Of a stretch of 64,000 nt of DNA, positions 1-9,913 are shown in pieces. The number at the start of each line of letters is the position of its first letter. Within the stretch, counting starts at the first letter, position 1. The notes beneath the pieces are model-generated. The model was not told the DNA's origin. It made no database searches and worked only from the letters and a program-made list of their open reading frames with translations. A program made the translations under genes and the position numbers. This DNA is from Flagellimonas sp. S3867 (GTDB lineage Bacteria > Bacteroidota > Bacteroidia > Flavobacteriales > Flavobacteriaceae): positions 682,001 to 746,000 of the forward strand of contig NZ_JACVMN010000002.1 in NCBI RefSeq assembly GCF_014698935.1, written 5' to 3'.

Positions 1-1514
1 TGTATAAGGCTGTCGAGGATGATTTAAAACTAGAAGGAAACATTGGAATAAGGACATTAGAACAATCTATAGAACGCACCTGGAAAGTATCAATGCGCTT
101 AATGCCAAACGAAAAGGCGGCCTATTTTTTGTTCTTTAAAAAATCCAAAGGTAAACCCCTGGCCACCGATGTTTCTATTCAGGACAAAGACACCTACTAT
201 GGCACCGGTTCCTTTCAAAGCATCGCCATTGGCTCTTATGTTGGACTTATTCTGTTGTCACTTCTTTTTACAACTCTTTTATTTGTATTTATAAAACGTA
301 CCCTTTTCTTATTATATGGTCTTTATCTAACGGTACTGTTAATTTTCATTGCTTCCTACCTTGGCTTTACCAATGTGTTATTGCCATCCGTATCTCTTGA
401 TCTTGGGCGTGCCATTTATGTAATTTCAATTGAACTATCAACAGTACTTTTTGTTCTTTTCGCCCAACAGATTCTTATGGTGAAGGAGTATTTGCCAAAA
501 CTCAAAAAAAGTGTTGAGATTGTAATCGTTTTTCAATTTGTGTTTCGGATTTTCCTTCATTTTATGGCAAATTCCATGTATGCTGTACACATTGAATTCT
601 TTATGAAATTATGGTACCTATCCCTTGTGTTTTTGATCTGTGCAATCGTATTTGAAATCTTCGTATACCTTAAACACAACAAAAAAATTGGAGCTTATTT
701 TACAATTTCATACCTGTTCATGGCGGTGGGGTCAATCTTATTGGTATTGCACCATAGTTTTGGTTTCTTAAAGTTCTCGTTTTACGGTCTCCCTGGAATT
801 TTTTATGCCTCCGCAATCGAAATCTTTTTTCTTACCATAACACTTACTTTAGTTGTTGGGCAGATTTATACGGAAAGGAACTCCTTCGCGAACAAACTTG
901 TGCTTCAACAACAAAAATTCCTTAACGCCTTTGTACAAGGTCAAGAAGACGAGCGTAAACGAGTGGGTGGTGAGCTTCATGACAATATTGGAAGCAAAAT
1001 AGCCAATTTAAAAAGATTGTTCAGCACCAAATATGATGATGAAAAAATGCAAAAAGAGTTTGATGATATATGCGAAGATGTGAGAGGTGTGGCACACAGT
1101 ATTACCCCCTCCGAAATTTCACTTGTAGGACTCTCAGGTGCCATTGACGAATTGTTGGATACCATTGGGAAGACGGAGCAACTTACAGTAAATTTCAACA
1201 CTTTTCAGTTTCCCGAAAGCCTCAATGAAAACATTTCCACTCATCTTTTTAGAATTGTTCAAGAATTGCTTCAGAATGTCATCAAACATGCCAATGCTTC
1301 TTTGGTCGATATTCAGTTGTTCGGACATAAAAATTCTGTTACACTAAGTTTTGAGGATAATGGCCAAGGATCTTCCGAACAAAAGAAAAGCAGCGGAATT
1401 GGTCTAAAGAACATCCGGTCTAGGGTAACACAAATGAATGGACAATTTCTTTTTGATTCCGAGCGGGGCAAAGGAACCTCCGTCTTGGTCATAATTCCTA
1501 CAAAATATACCTGA
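1..1514 (+). CDS. Sensor histidine kinase, 7TMR-DISM type, 5' end outside window
   Basis: The reading frame is open from base 3 through the first listed ATG at 93 with no stop, so the gene begins before the window and the ATG at 93 is internal. The residues before it look like the end of an extracellular sensor domain. About seven hydrophobic membrane segments follow (roughly residues 45-260 counted from 93), the 7TMR-DISM arrangement. Next comes a HisKA_3-type dimerisation region with the phospho-acceptor His near residue 296 in the motif ELHDNIG, then a HATPase with an N box (QELLQNVIKHAN), DNGQG and GIGLKNIRSR. It should autophosphorylate and pass phosphate to a NarL/LuxR-type response regulator, which is not in the window. 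The signal sensed is unknown. The family call is firm; the ligand is not inferable. Confidence 0.9.
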   Translation, partial: YKAVEDDLKLEGNIGIRTLEQSIERTWKVSMRLMPNEKAAYFLFFKKSKGKPLATDVSIQDKDTYYGTGSFQSIAIGSYVGLILLSLLFTTLLFVFIKRTLFLLYGLYLTVLLIFIASYLGFTNVLLPSVSLDLGRAIYVISIELSTVLFVLFAQQILMVKEYLPKLKKSVEIVIVFQFVFRIFLHFMANSMYAVHIEFFMKLWYLSLVFLICAIVFEIFVYLKHNKKIGAYFTISYLFMAVGSILLVLHHSFGFLKFSFYGLPGIFYASAIEIFFLTITLTLVVGQIYTERNSFANKLVLQQQKFLNAFVQGQEDERKRVGGELHDNIGSKIANLKRLFSTKYDDEKMQKEFDDICEDVRGVAHSITPSEISLVGLSGAIDELLDTIGKTEQLTVNFNTFQFPESLNENISTHLFRIVQELLQNVIKHANASLVDIQLFGHKNSVTLSFEDNGQGSSEQKKSSGIGLKNIRSRVTQMNGQFLFDSERGKGTSVLVIIPTKYT

Positions 1515-1583
1515 GTTCAGGTATTGTTTCATCTTCTTTAAAATCTTCTATTTGGATAATTCTAGTATCCAACCAAAAGTGTT

Positions 1584-3224
1584 ATGAAATCATTTACGAC
1601 AAGATTATTCGTTTTAGCAATCTTCACTCTCATTTTTACACTTCCAATTCATTCGCAAAATAACCGTCCTCCAACACGGGTAGAAATGGTAGAAACAATC
1701 CATGATGCATTTAGAGATGTTATAAAAAATGCCAAAGGACCTAAAGAATCTAACAAACCTTGCGCAGCACACTTAAATGAAATTTTAGCAAATGATAAAT
1801 CAACCTTACACCCCTTAAGAACAAATCTTTTAATCGCTGTAAAGGGTGTTCAAAACTCCTTAATTTTCGATTCTGAAGTCTCAGGTATTGAATTGGGCCC
1901 TTTTAAAGATTATACAGACAAAGCTATTTTTGCTTTTCATAATACGCCAAATTTTGATGCCTTTGTTCAATATTTCACAGGTAAATCTGTAAGCCAAATT
2001 GAATATTCTACGAAGAATGAATTAAAAGATTACTATAATAACTATCTAACCAATAATGAAGTAGACTGGTTTGTTGAAAGTAAGCAAGAGTACACTTCAG
2101 ATTATCTTTGTAAAAGGTCTTATCACTTTGAAGCCAACATAAAAGAATGGAATTACCCCAAAGCATTATGGGATATTAAAATAAGCACAAAAGTATCATG
2201 TGATTGTATTTCGGATAATCCCCGGTTTGTTGATGATGCCAAGTACGAATATAGAGCAACTGCTGAAGGCAGTTTTACGGGTAAGGTTATGACCATGGAC
2301 AAACCTGAAAATCCCACACTCAAAATATTAAGTCTTAATTGTTGTTCACAAAAAAAAGACGAAGAAGATTCCCGTCTGCAACAAGATATTAGTTCAACAT
2401 CAAATGAAATTGATACCGATGGTGACGGAATCTACGACAAAGATGATGACTGCCCCGATTACCCTGGTCCTCCTAAATGGAAAGGTTGCCCTGAGCCGGA
2501 TACGGATGGTGATGGATTGCTTGACTCAGATGATGATTGCCCAAAAGTTCCTGGTATCCCAGAATTGAGAGGTTGTCCTCAACCTGATGCCGATGGAGAC
2601 GGCATTCCAGATCATATGGAAGAAGGTACCAAATCAACTGAGAAATCCTCACATTTTATAAAGGATACCAGAAATATTTTTTTGGATCCCAAAGCAGTCA
2701 ATGAATATAAAGAGTATGTTAATACTGAATGGGGCGAGTCTAAAGAAGAAGAGGATAATAATACTGAGGGTGGGTTTTTTAGAGAAGCAGGTTCATTTGC
2801 TTATGGGGTATACCTTGGAAATAATGTTGGTAAAGAAAAGGATTTTTATGGGCTTACCTATGGTACAGAGGTAGCTTATTATCATAAGCTAAGTGATGAT
2901 TTCCTAATTGGCGCAACCGCCGGCTATACACGATTTACGGGAAAAGAAACAGACTTCGGCTTTGAGACAGAAGGTGAAAGTTATATACCCCTTACGGCTA
3001 TAGCCGCCTACGAATTCAGCAATGCTTTTGGTGCAGAAGCAGGTTTGGGGTATGCTATTTCCGCAACTGAGGGTGGAGAAGGTGGTCTTACCTATAGCCT
3101 TGGCCCCTTTTGGAGACCCCTTGAAGCAATAGTACTATTTGTGGGATATCGGAGTATTGCTTTTGGAGAAGGTAGCTTGGGCGCTTTTATTCTTAGCGGG
3201 CGTGTTTCACTTTCAAAAAAATAG
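1584..3224 (+). CDS. Secreted protein with thrombospondin type 3 Ca-binding repeats and C-terminal beta-barrel
   Basis: 546 residues. An N-terminal signal peptide ends near LPIHSQN (about residue 25). Residues 26-270 form an unrecognised, Cys-containing domain. Residues about 275-350 carry three Asp-rich TSP3-type loops ([39 protein letters not shown]), which bind calcium in known families and often link an outer-membrane part to a second domain. The last 170 residues alternate aromatic and Gly-rich strands like a small outer-membrane barrel. That barrel resembles the next gene (see 3312-3887), for example [12 protein letters not shown] against YTHFVGKDREFG. It lies 69 bases after the histidine kinase and may be its target or partner, but this is only positional. 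Function unknown; probably surface or outer membrane. Confidence 0.8.
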   Translation: MKSFTTRLFVLAIFTLIFTLPIHSQNNRPPTRVEMVETIHDAFRDVIKNAKGPKESNKPCAAHLNEILANDKSTLHPLRTNLLIAVKGVQNSLIFDSEVSGIELGPFKDYTDKAIFAFHNTPNFDAFVQYFTGKSVSQIEYSTKNELKDYYNNYLTNNEVDWFVESKQEYTSDYLCKRSYHFEANIKEWNYPKALWDIKISTKVSCDCISDNPRFVDDAKYEYRATAEGSFTGKVMTMDKPENPTLKILSLNCCSQKKDEEDSRLQQDISSTSNEIDTDGDGIYDKDDDCPDYPGPPKWKGCPEPDTDGDGLLDSDDDCPKVPGIPELRGCPQPDADGDGIPDHMEEGTKSTEKSSHFIKDTRNIFLDPKAVNEYKEYVNTEWGESKEEEDNNTEGGFFREAGSFAYGVYLGNNVGKEKDFYGLTYGTEVAYYHKLSDDFLIGATAGYTRFTGKETDFGFETEGESYIPLTAIAAYEFSNAFGAEAGLGYAISATEGGEGGLTYSLGPFWRPLEAIVLFVGYRSIAFGEGSLGAFILSGRVSLSKK

Positions 3225-3311
3225 CGCTCAGTAATTATGACTTCCTAAACACATAAGTTTCAATCCATCGAAATTCAAAAATTTTAAGTGAATAAATTAA
3301 ACTAGAACAAT

Positions 3312-3887
3312 ATGAAAACTACAACCCATAATTCCGTTATTTTATTTTGCCTATTACTTTTGGTATGTGTCGTAGCTGCCAATGCCCAAAGAAAAACAGA
3401 AACCACACAAGATGTTCCAATTTCAGTAGATGAAATTACTGAAGAGGATTTGGAGAAAGCATTTAATTCATATTACGCAGGTGTAAGTGTAGGTATACCC
3501 ACGGGAAGTCTTGGTGATGCCAGCTCATTTACTTACGGTGCAATTGCCGGTTATTCTTTTGGAGTTTCTAAATGTATTAGTTTGGGTCCTGAAGTTAATT
3601 ACACTCACTTTGTAGGGAAGGATCGGGAATTTGGTGACATTACCGTAGAAGGTGAAGGTTTTGATTTCCTCGGAGTAAGTGCACGAGTTGGTTACCATCT
3701 GAGTGATACATTTGGAGTGGGTGCCAATTATGGATATGGCACTTATTTGGAAGAGAACTCTGATTTTGAAGATTATATTACCGTAGGCCTTGACATACGT
3801 CCAGTACCAGGACTTGTGATTAGGCCTGAACTTACTTTTCAAAATGATAGTGAGCAATACAGTGTTAGAGTATATCGTACATTCTAA
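3312..3887 (+). CDS. Small outer-membrane beta-barrel protein, paralogue of the preceding barrel domain
   Basis: 191 residues with a clear signal peptide (MKTTTHNSVILF... to AANAQ, about residue 26), an acidic linker (residues 27-55) and then alternating beta strands rich in Gly, Tyr and Phe, as in OmpW/OprF-like eight-strand barrels (outer membrane beta-barrel domain families). The strand YTHFVGKDREFGDITVEGEG matches the C-terminal barrel of the upstream TSP3 protein, so the two probably arose by duplication, with the TSP3 part lost or gained. It ends 24 bases before the convergent antiporter gene, with no clear terminator between them. No catalytic motif; the role is probably structural or as a small pore. 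Function not known. Confidence 0.8.
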   Translation: MKTTTHNSVILFCLLLLVCVVAANAQRKTETTQDVPISVDEITEEDLEKAFNSYYAGVSVGIPTGSLGDASSFTYGAIAGYSFGVSKCISLGPEVNYTHFVGKDREFGDITVEGEGFDFLGVSARVGYHLSDTFGVGANYGYGTYLEENSDFEDYITVGLDIRPVPGLVIRPELTFQNDSEQYSVRVYRTF

Positions 3888-3911
3888 GTCTTGTCAAATT
3901 TAGGCTTAGCG

Positions 3912-5738
3912 TTAGTCTATGTCAAACATTTTTCCGAGATACACCAATTTGTGTCCATCACCTTTGGGAGTGAAGTCTTTACTGTTGGCTGGAATTATTT
4001 CTATGCTTCCATCTGGTGATTTGGTAAACACGGGGACAATATCATTGTCTTTTAGGGTAATATCGATAAGATTATCATAGTGTTTCTTGTCTCTCAAGTC
4101 AATTTCATGGATAGCCGGGTATTTACGCACGGCATCCATAAGTTTGATGAAATCATCAGTATGAGAAAAAAGTCCTTCTTCCGGATTGTTTTCCGGGTCT
4201 TTCATTTCATCGGTATTCACCAGACGGAATGCCCCGTTTTCCCCAAACTGTTTTTTAAATTTGTCAATGGCAAACTTGTTGATGTCTGAATTGCCTGTCA
4301 ACGCCATCAGGTAGCCCATATCGTTCAATTCAATATTATCCGTTAGCGTATCAGAAAAAATGTTGGCCGACATAGCTTCTAGTCCTATTTTTTTTGCTTT
4401 TTCAACATTAGTGTCATTGTTGTCAATAAGTACCACATGCCTGTCATTTTTCTTAAGGTAGTTTCCAATCAACCTGGATACTTTTGAAGCACCAATAATC
4501 AAGATTCCCTCCGATTTTGTCAAGAATACCCCTATCATCTTGGCAAAGGCCCTCGCTGTGGTGGCGTTTAAAAGCACGGTTCCCAGAACGACCATAAATA
4601 CTAAAGGTGTAATATATTCCGCTCCTGGTACTCCCTTGACCAATAGTTTTGAGCCAAATAAAGAGGCAATACCCGCGGCCACAATACCTCTTGGTCCAAC
4701 CCAACCAATGAACAGTTTTTCATTCAATTTTAACCCAGAACCTCTCGTGCTCAAAAAAACACCCAATGGCCTAATTACAAAAACAATTACAGCAAAAAGG
4801 ATGGCAGTATTCCAATTAAGAATCAATTCCATATCGCTAATGTTGATGTTCGCCGCCAATAGAATAAATAGAATTGAAATTAGCAGTACACTCAACGATT
4901 CTTTAAAATATAACAGCTCTTTAAGATTGGGCAGGTTCATGTTACCCAGCACCATTCCCATAACAACAACAGCCAATAATCCAGATTCGTGGGCAAACAC
5001 ATCCGATTCCACAAATACCAACAGCACCACGGAAAGGGATACCACGTTCATTAAGTAATGGGGAATAAAATTCTTTTTGATGGCAAATGCCAACGCGTGG
5101 GCGAACGTGAACCCAAAGGTGGTTCCAAACAACAGGATTTTACCAAATTCTATCAATGCGGTCTGGGTGAAAGCACTGCCCTCACCTACACTTATAAATT
5201 CAAAAACCAATACCGCCGCCAAAGCCCCAATGGGATCAATGAGAATCCCTTCCCATTTTAACACCGCAGAAACATCCTTTTTTAATGGAATGTTTCTTAG
5301 GATGGGGGTTATAACAGTAGGCCCTGTAACTATGATCAATGCCGAAAACAAGAATGAGATCTGCCATGAAAGCCCAAAAATATAATGCGCTGCAATACCT
5401 GCACCAAAAAATGTCACTAAAGACCCCAAGGTTATCAGTTTGGTAATAACGGGGCCAACGTTTTTGATTTCCGAGCGCTTTAAGGTAAGTCCACCTTCGA
5501 AAAGAATGATGCTAATGGCCAACGAAACAAAATAATACAGTCCATCGCCAGGAAAGAGCCCTTTTTCCCCATTCCAAATAGGTTCTATCAATTTTGCGCC
5601 ATCTTCCGTGTACAATGTAGCGATGGGGCCAACCAACAAACCAATCAAAATAAGCGGTAAGATCGCAGGTAATTTAAAACGCCATGCAACCCATTGTGCA
5701 ATAATTCCAAGTATAATAATTCCCGCAAGCTCTAGCAT
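3912..5738 (-). CDS. CPA1-family Na+(K+)/H+ antiporter with cytoplasmic TrkA-N/RCK domain
   Basis: 608 residues. About 12 hydrophobic segments fill residues 1-400 and include the CPA1/NhaP signature WVGPRGIVAA followed by GIASL. A cytoplasmic Rossmann domain begins with GILIIGASKVSRLIGNYL (about residue 415) and an acidic strand end (VVLIDNNDTN), as in TrkA-N/RCK nucleotide-binding domains that gate K+ and Na+ systems. A shorter C-terminal region follows, possibly TrkA-C-like. It exchanges monovalent cations for protons across the inner membrane and so supports pH and salt homeostasis, which fits a marine habitat. The 92-base gap to the UspA gene is a divergent promoter region; a TAttTTTC element lies at 5754-5761, one base off the Bacteroidota -7 consensus. 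The exact cation is not determinable. Confidence 0.92.
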   Translation of the reverse strand: MLELAGIIILGIIAQWVAWRFKLPAILPLILIGLLVGPIATLYTEDGAKLIEPIWNGEKGLFPGDGLYYFVSLAISIILFEGGLTLKRSEIKNVGPVITKLITLGSLVTFFGAGIAAHYIFGLSWQISFLFSALIIVTGPTVITPILRNIPLKKDVSAVLKWEGILIDPIGALAAVLVFEFISVGEGSAFTQTALIEFGKILLFGTTFGFTFAHALAFAIKKNFIPHYLMNVVSLSVVLLVFVESDVFAHESGLLAVVVMGMVLGNMNLPNLKELLYFKESLSVLLISILFILLAANINISDMELILNWNTAILFAVIVFVIRPLGVFLSTRGSGLKLNEKLFIGWVGPRGIVAAGIASLFGSKLLVKGVPGAEYITPLVFMVVLGTVLLNATTARAFAKMIGVFLTKSEGILIIGASKVSRLIGNYLKKNDRHVVLIDNNDTNVEKAKKIGLEAMSANIFSDTLTDNIELNDMGYLMALTGNSDINKFAIDKFKKQFGENGAFRLVNTDEMKDPENNPEEGLFSHTDDFIKLMDAVRKYPAIHEIDLRDKKHYDNLIDITLKDNDIVPVFTKSPDGSIEIIPANSKDFTPKGDGHKLVYLGKMFDID

Positions 5739-5830
5739 TGTTCTAGTTTTCTTGAAAAATACAGATTTTCCCTCAAAAATTTAACTATTATAAAAAAGCC
5801 GTTTTAGCTCTTAATTGATTAAGTGTTATA

Positions 5831-6712
5831 TTGGCCTCAATCTTTAAGAAAGAATCCTTGAATCCACCCTTTAAAACTGTTTTATTTGGATTTGCCTTCT
5901 CCCCTTCCTTGAAAATCAATATCATGGAAACTTCTAGGATAACTCATTTTTTTGGGGCTAAATTGTTGCTGCTACATGTGGGTGTGAAAACAAAGGAAAA
6001 AGAACAACAAATTCTCGAGATTCTATCACAAATTGAACACAAAAGTCTTGAGGTTTCCATTGAATGGAAAACAGGAAAGCCAGATCAGGTGTTGTTGGAA
6101 ACCTGTGAAAATTCAAATATTGATCTTCTTATTCTTGGTGCCCTTCAACATGAAAACCTCTATCAATTTTATGTAGGGTCCATCGCCAGAAAGTTGACAA
6201 GAAAAGTTTGTTGTTCAGTATTGCTGTTGATAAAACCTTCTGAAGAAAGGGTGCCGTGCAAACATGTAGTTGTTAATGGATTGGAAGATGAAGGCACCGC
6301 ATTGGCTATTTCCATCGCAGTTTACGTGTCAAATGCTTTGGGCGCAAAACAATTGACCATAGTTGAAGAAATTCGGCAAAAAGAAGTGGCCGTAAGCATT
6401 GAAGATGATAAATCCCTTAAAAAAGCTGCCATTAAAAAAGAGCGCTTAAGGCATCGCGAAGACTCAAGGGTTAGAAAACTCCTTAAATCCATACCCGAGG
6501 ATTATCTGAAAGATTTAAAAGTTAAAACACAGAGTATTTTCGGAAAAAGAGGATACTCCATCGGCCATTATGCCGAAGTTGTCCGTGCAGATTTATTGGT
6601 GATGAACGCCCCAAAAAAAACAGGTCTGCTTGATCGGGTTTTCCCACACGACATAGAATATATTTTATCTGATTTACCAACCGACCTTTTGATAGTTAGA
6701 AAAAACAATTGA
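5831..6712 (+). CDS. Universal stress protein (UspA family), TTG start
   Basis: 293 residues, about twice a single Usp domain. The first half has the Usp pattern: a beta strand (KTVLFGFAFSP), helix, LLLLHVGV, then DLLILGALQHE and a GSIARKLTRKVCCSVLLL segment close to the ATP-binding G-2x-G-9x-G(S/T) motif. The second half repeats the strand pattern less clearly (LLVMNAPKK, DLLIV). No ATG precedes the first strand; the candidate starts are TTG at 5831 or TTG at 5858, and the first ATG (5924) would delete the first strand. The end overlaps the SulP gene by four bases (TTGA), so the two are very likely translationally coupled. It may regulate or sense the state of the transporter. Choice between the two TTG codons is uncertain. 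Confidence 0.82.
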   Translation: MASIFKKESLNPPFKTVLFGFAFSPSLKINIMETSRITHFFGAKLLLLHVGVKTKEKEQQILEILSQIEHKSLEVSIEWKTGKPDQVLLETCENSNIDLLILGALQHENLYQFYVGSIARKLTRKVCCSVLLLIKPSEERVPCKHVVVNGLEDEGTALAISIAVYVSNALGAKQLTIVEEIRQKEVAVSIEDDKSLKKAAIKKERLRHREDSRVRKLLKSIPEDYLKDLKVKTQSIFGKRGYSIGHYAEVVRADLLVMNAPKKTGLLDRVFPHDIEYILSDLPTDLLIVRKNN

Positions 6713-8931
6713 CGCCAAAAACCAACCATACTAAACTATTTGTCAAAGATCTGCCCAAAAACCTGTTTTCTGGTTTTGTGGTTTCTCTGATTGCCCTTCC
6801 GTTGGGGCTTGGTCTGGCCATTGCAAGTGATGCCCCACCAATCTCTGGAATTATTGCTGCAATTGTCGGTGGAACAGTCGTTGCCTTATTGGGCGGGTCA
6901 AATGTTACCATCACTGGTCCCGGTAACGGCTTGGTCATCGTGCTTTTAGGAGCCATTACTACACTGGGAGGTGGCGATCTTTATCAAGGCTATTTATTCA
7001 CCTTGGCAGCTATTGTCGTTTCTGGAATATTGATGTTATTGCTCGGCTTCCTAAAAATGGGGCGCCTAGCCGATTTTTTTCCGGCTTCCGCCATTGAGGG
7101 TATGTTGGCCGCAATTGGCTGGGGAATCTTTGCAAAGCAATTTCATATTATGGTGGGTCATAATAATGAAAGTGGGTCCATTGTAAAGTTGTTGGCTCAA
7201 ATTCCAAATGGCTTAACAGATCTTTTCCAAAATGGGACAGCAGAAGAGCTCGTTGCGGCCGGAATTGGAATAATAAGTCTTTTTATAATGGTTTTTTACT
7301 CTAAGATCAGAAACCAATATTTTCAATTGATTCCGGCACCCATGTGGATTTTGATTTTGTCCGTAGGTTTTAGTTATTCTTTTGGGTGGCTCAACCTTCC
7401 ATTTCCCATGGATGGGTCTTATCTCATTTCTATTCCGGAAAATGTGCTCTCCAATCTTGCTTTCCCAGACTTTTCCAAAGTGTTGCAGAAAGAATTTATT
7501 GTCAGCGTATTTGCCATTACCCTTATAGCCAGTATTGAATCATTATTGAGTATCAAAGCTGTTGACAAGTTGGACCCTCAAACCCGGCGATCTAATGTAA
7601 ACAAAGATTTGAAGGCATTGGGGCTCGCTACTTCATTAAGTGGCTTGGTCGGAGGGCTAAATGTGGTTACGGTGATTGCAAGAAGCTCGGTCAATGTACA
7701 TAATGGGGCAACAAATAGGTCTGCAAACTTTTTCCATGCTTCATTTTTGGTCATTTTTATCCTATTGTTCCAAGAGCAGCTTAAAAAAATTCCATTGGCG
7801 GCGCTAGCAGCTATTCTGGTATATACAGGCTATAAACTTGCCACTCCAAAAACTTTTAGAAAGATTGCAAAAATTGGAAAGGAACAAATCATAATTTTCT
7901 TGGCCACTTTGATTACCACACTGTTTACCAATCTCATTACCGGTATAGGGATGGGAATCCTTACCACTTTACTAATCCATATTGTTATCAATAGAAGCGC
8001 ATTTCTGTTTGTTGGAAATTTTTTTAAACCCAATGTGCTGCTTTTTCAAGAGCATGAGGATAAAAATTACTATGTAAGTGTAAAATACTTCTGTAGCTTC
8101 CTCAATTTTTTTAAGCTCAAAAACAAGTTGGATGCCATTCCTGAAGACCAAAACGTAATTGTGGATTTTTCCATGTGTGGATTTGTAGATCATACCACTA
8201 TGGAAGGACTGGAATCGTATATGCATATTTTCTCAAAAAAAGGCGGAAGCATTGAAATTGTAGGGCTGGATAAGCACGAAACCGATTCAAAACACCCCTT
8301 CGCCATCCGAAAAATACTTCCGTTGGGAACTTTAAAACCCATTGAAAAGTACTTTACGCGAAGACAATCCCATCTGGAAGAAACCGCAGCCGAACTTGCA
8401 TGGGACTATCGTGCCGAGAAGAACATAGAGACCAGTTTTTTATCCGATTTCATCTTTTTTAAGACACGTGAGGTTAGTTATTTGTACAACCATCTTATTG
8501 ATGAAAAAGACCATTGTTCTGTATTCGACCTTGAATTTACAGAAGGAGCTTTTGTCGCCAAAGAAGTTATAAAGTCAACTGTAATGCACATTGAATTGTC
8601 GCAGCGTTTTCCTGTCTTTACTTTGGACAAAGAAGGGCTTCTGGAACGAATTTACAAGTTGGCAGGATTCAAGGACATCTCTATTGAAAACCATCCAGAC
8701 TTTAACCGAAGATTCTATTTAAGTGGTGAAAAAACAAGAGAAATACGAGCTTTGTTTCATGATGAGCTCATTCTGTTTTTAGAAAGCAACCCCTATTACC
8801 ACATAGAGTCAAACGGAAAATCGTTATTCATTCTTAAAAAAGAACGCTTGTTGAGTGTTCAGGAAATCAAGGCCATGATTTATTTCGGATTACAGCTGCA
8901 AAAACTCCTAAACCAATTTCCTGACGACTAA
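6709..8931 (+). CDS. SulP-family anion transporter with STAS domain and extra C-terminal domain
   Basis: 740 residues. The start is a TTG that shares bases with the UspA stop; no ATG lies near the first membrane segment. Residues 15-440 hold the SulP transmembrane core (SLIALPLGLGLAIASDAPP, GSNVTITGPGNGLVIVL, and the conserved stretch SIESLLSIKAVDKLD). Residues about 447-522 form the STAS domain (VIVDFSMCGFVDHTTMEGL). SulP proteins carry sulfate, bicarbonate or other anions; in marine bacteria Na+-dependent bicarbonate uptake is common, and the nearby cation antiporter would suit this, but the substrate is an inference. The final 215 residues (about 525-740) are an extra soluble domain with no motif I recognise. 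It is unusual compared with the roughly 550-600 residue core family. Confidence 0.9.
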   Translation: MTPKTNHTKLFVKDLPKNLFSGFVVSLIALPLGLGLAIASDAPPISGIIAAIVGGTVVALLGGSNVTITGPGNGLVIVLLGAITTLGGGDLYQGYLFTLAAIVVSGILMLLLGFLKMGRLADFFPASAIEGMLAAIGWGIFAKQFHIMVGHNNESGSIVKLLAQIPNGLTDLFQNGTAEELVAAGIGIISLFIMVFYSKIRNQYFQLIPAPMWILILSVGFSYSFGWLNLPFPMDGSYLISIPENVLSNLAFPDFSKVLQKEFIVSVFAITLIASIESLLSIKAVDKLDPQTRRSNVNKDLKALGLATSLSGLVGGLNVVTVIARSSVNVHNGATNRSANFFHASFLVIFILLFQEQLKKIPLAALAAILVYTGYKLATPKTFRKIAKIGKEQIIIFLATLITTLFTNLITGIGMGILTTLLIHIVINRSAFLFVGNFFKPNVLLFQEHEDKNYYVSVKYFCSFLNFFKLKNKLDAIPEDQNVIVDFSMCGFVDHTTMEGLESYMHIFSKKGGSIEIVGLDKHETDSKHPFAIRKILPLGTLKPIEKYFTRRQSHLEETAAELAWDYRAEKNIETSFLSDFIFFKTREVSYLYNHLIDEKDHCSVFDLEFTEGAFVAKEVIKSTVMHIELSQRFPVFTLDKEGLLERIYKLAGFKDISIENHPDFNRRFYLSGEKTREIRALFHDELILFLESNPYYHIESNGKSLFILKKERLLSVQEIKAMIYFGLQLQKLLNQFPDD

Positions 8932-9016
8932 TTTTGTTAAAATACGGCCAATAAACCAATGTTTTTTAACTATTTGCATCAAGCTTTTCTTATTTTGCAC
9001 GGCATTTATTTTCTGA

Positions 9017-9886
9017 ATGACTATTTATCCTGTTGAGACCGGTAATTTTAAGCTAGATGGAGGCGCAATGTTTGGAGTTGTCCCAAAATCCATTTGGAGC
9101 AAAACCAATCCGGCAGATTCAAACAACATGATAGACCTTGCGGCCAGATGTTTGCTTATTGAAGATGGAGATAATCTCATTTTAATAGACAACGGGCTCG
9201 GCAACAAACAATCTGAAAAGTTTTTTAGCTACTATTACCGTTGGGGCAATCATTCGCTTGATAATTCCTTAAAGGAATTGGGCTTTCACAGGGATGACAT
9301 TACAGATGTTTTCTTAACGCATTTGCACTTTGACCATTGCGGGGGTAGCATCCAATGGAATAAAGACAGAACGGGCTACGAGCCTGCATTTAAAAATGCG
9401 CGTTTTTGGACCAACAATAATCATTGGGAATGGGCCACAAAACCCAATGCACGGGAAAAGGCATCTTTTTTAAAAGAAAACCTGCTTCCCATGCAAGAAA
9501 GCGGACAGCTCAATTTTGTACAACAGAACAAAAATGTTTCGTTCCTTGAAACATCAGAATTGGGGTTTGGTATCTTTTTTGTTGATGGACATACCGAAAA
9601 AATGATGCTTCCCCACATAAATTATAAAGGGAAAACCATTGTCTTCATGGCAGATTTGATTCCCACGGTTGGACACATCCCGTTGCCATATGTTATGGGC
9701 TATGATACAAGACCATTACTGACCTTGGAAGAAAAGGCCAAATTTTTGAACAACGCAGTTGAAAGCAATTTACTTCTGTTCTTTGAACATGATGCACACA
9801 ATCAATTGTGTACCCTAAAACAAACAGAAAAAGGGGTGCGATTGAACGAATTGTTTTCCTTCGATGAAATATTCAATTCACAATAA
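9017..9886 (+). CDS. Metallo-beta-lactamase-fold hydrolase (lactonase-like)
   Basis: 289 residues, no signal peptide, so probably cytoplasmic. The zinc signature THLHFDHCGG (HxHxDH) is near residue 98, a second-shell His lies in VDGHTEKMM, and the bridging Asp is probably that of MADLIPT. The long N-terminus before the first strand and the spacing of the metal ligands resemble the AHL-lactonase/YtnP-like subgroup. Substrate could be an acyl-homoserine lactone, another lactone or a phosphoester; sequence alone cannot decide. A TATTTTG element lies just upstream (about 8990-8997) and is a possible -7 box. The subtilase gene starts 27 bases downstream. Confidence 0.87.
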   Translation: MTIYPVETGNFKLDGGAMFGVVPKSIWSKTNPADSNNMIDLAARCLLIEDGDNLILIDNGLGNKQSEKFFSYYYRWGNHSLDNSLKELGFHRDDITDVFLTHLHFDHCGGSIQWNKDRTGYEPAFKNARFWTNNNHWEWATKPNAREKASFLKENLLPMQESGQLNFVQQNKNVSFLETSELGFGIFFVDGHTEKMMLPHINYKGKTIVFMADLIPTVGHIPLPYVMGYDTRPLLTLEEKAKFLNNAVESNLLLFFEHDAHNQLCTLKQTEKGVRLNELFSFDEIFNSQ

Positions 9887-9913
9887 AGTTTTACATTTCA
9901 ACAAAATAAGATT

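Noticed and set aside
4540..5058. 172-codon plus-strand ORF
   Set aside because: Shadow of the antiporter gene on the opposite strand.
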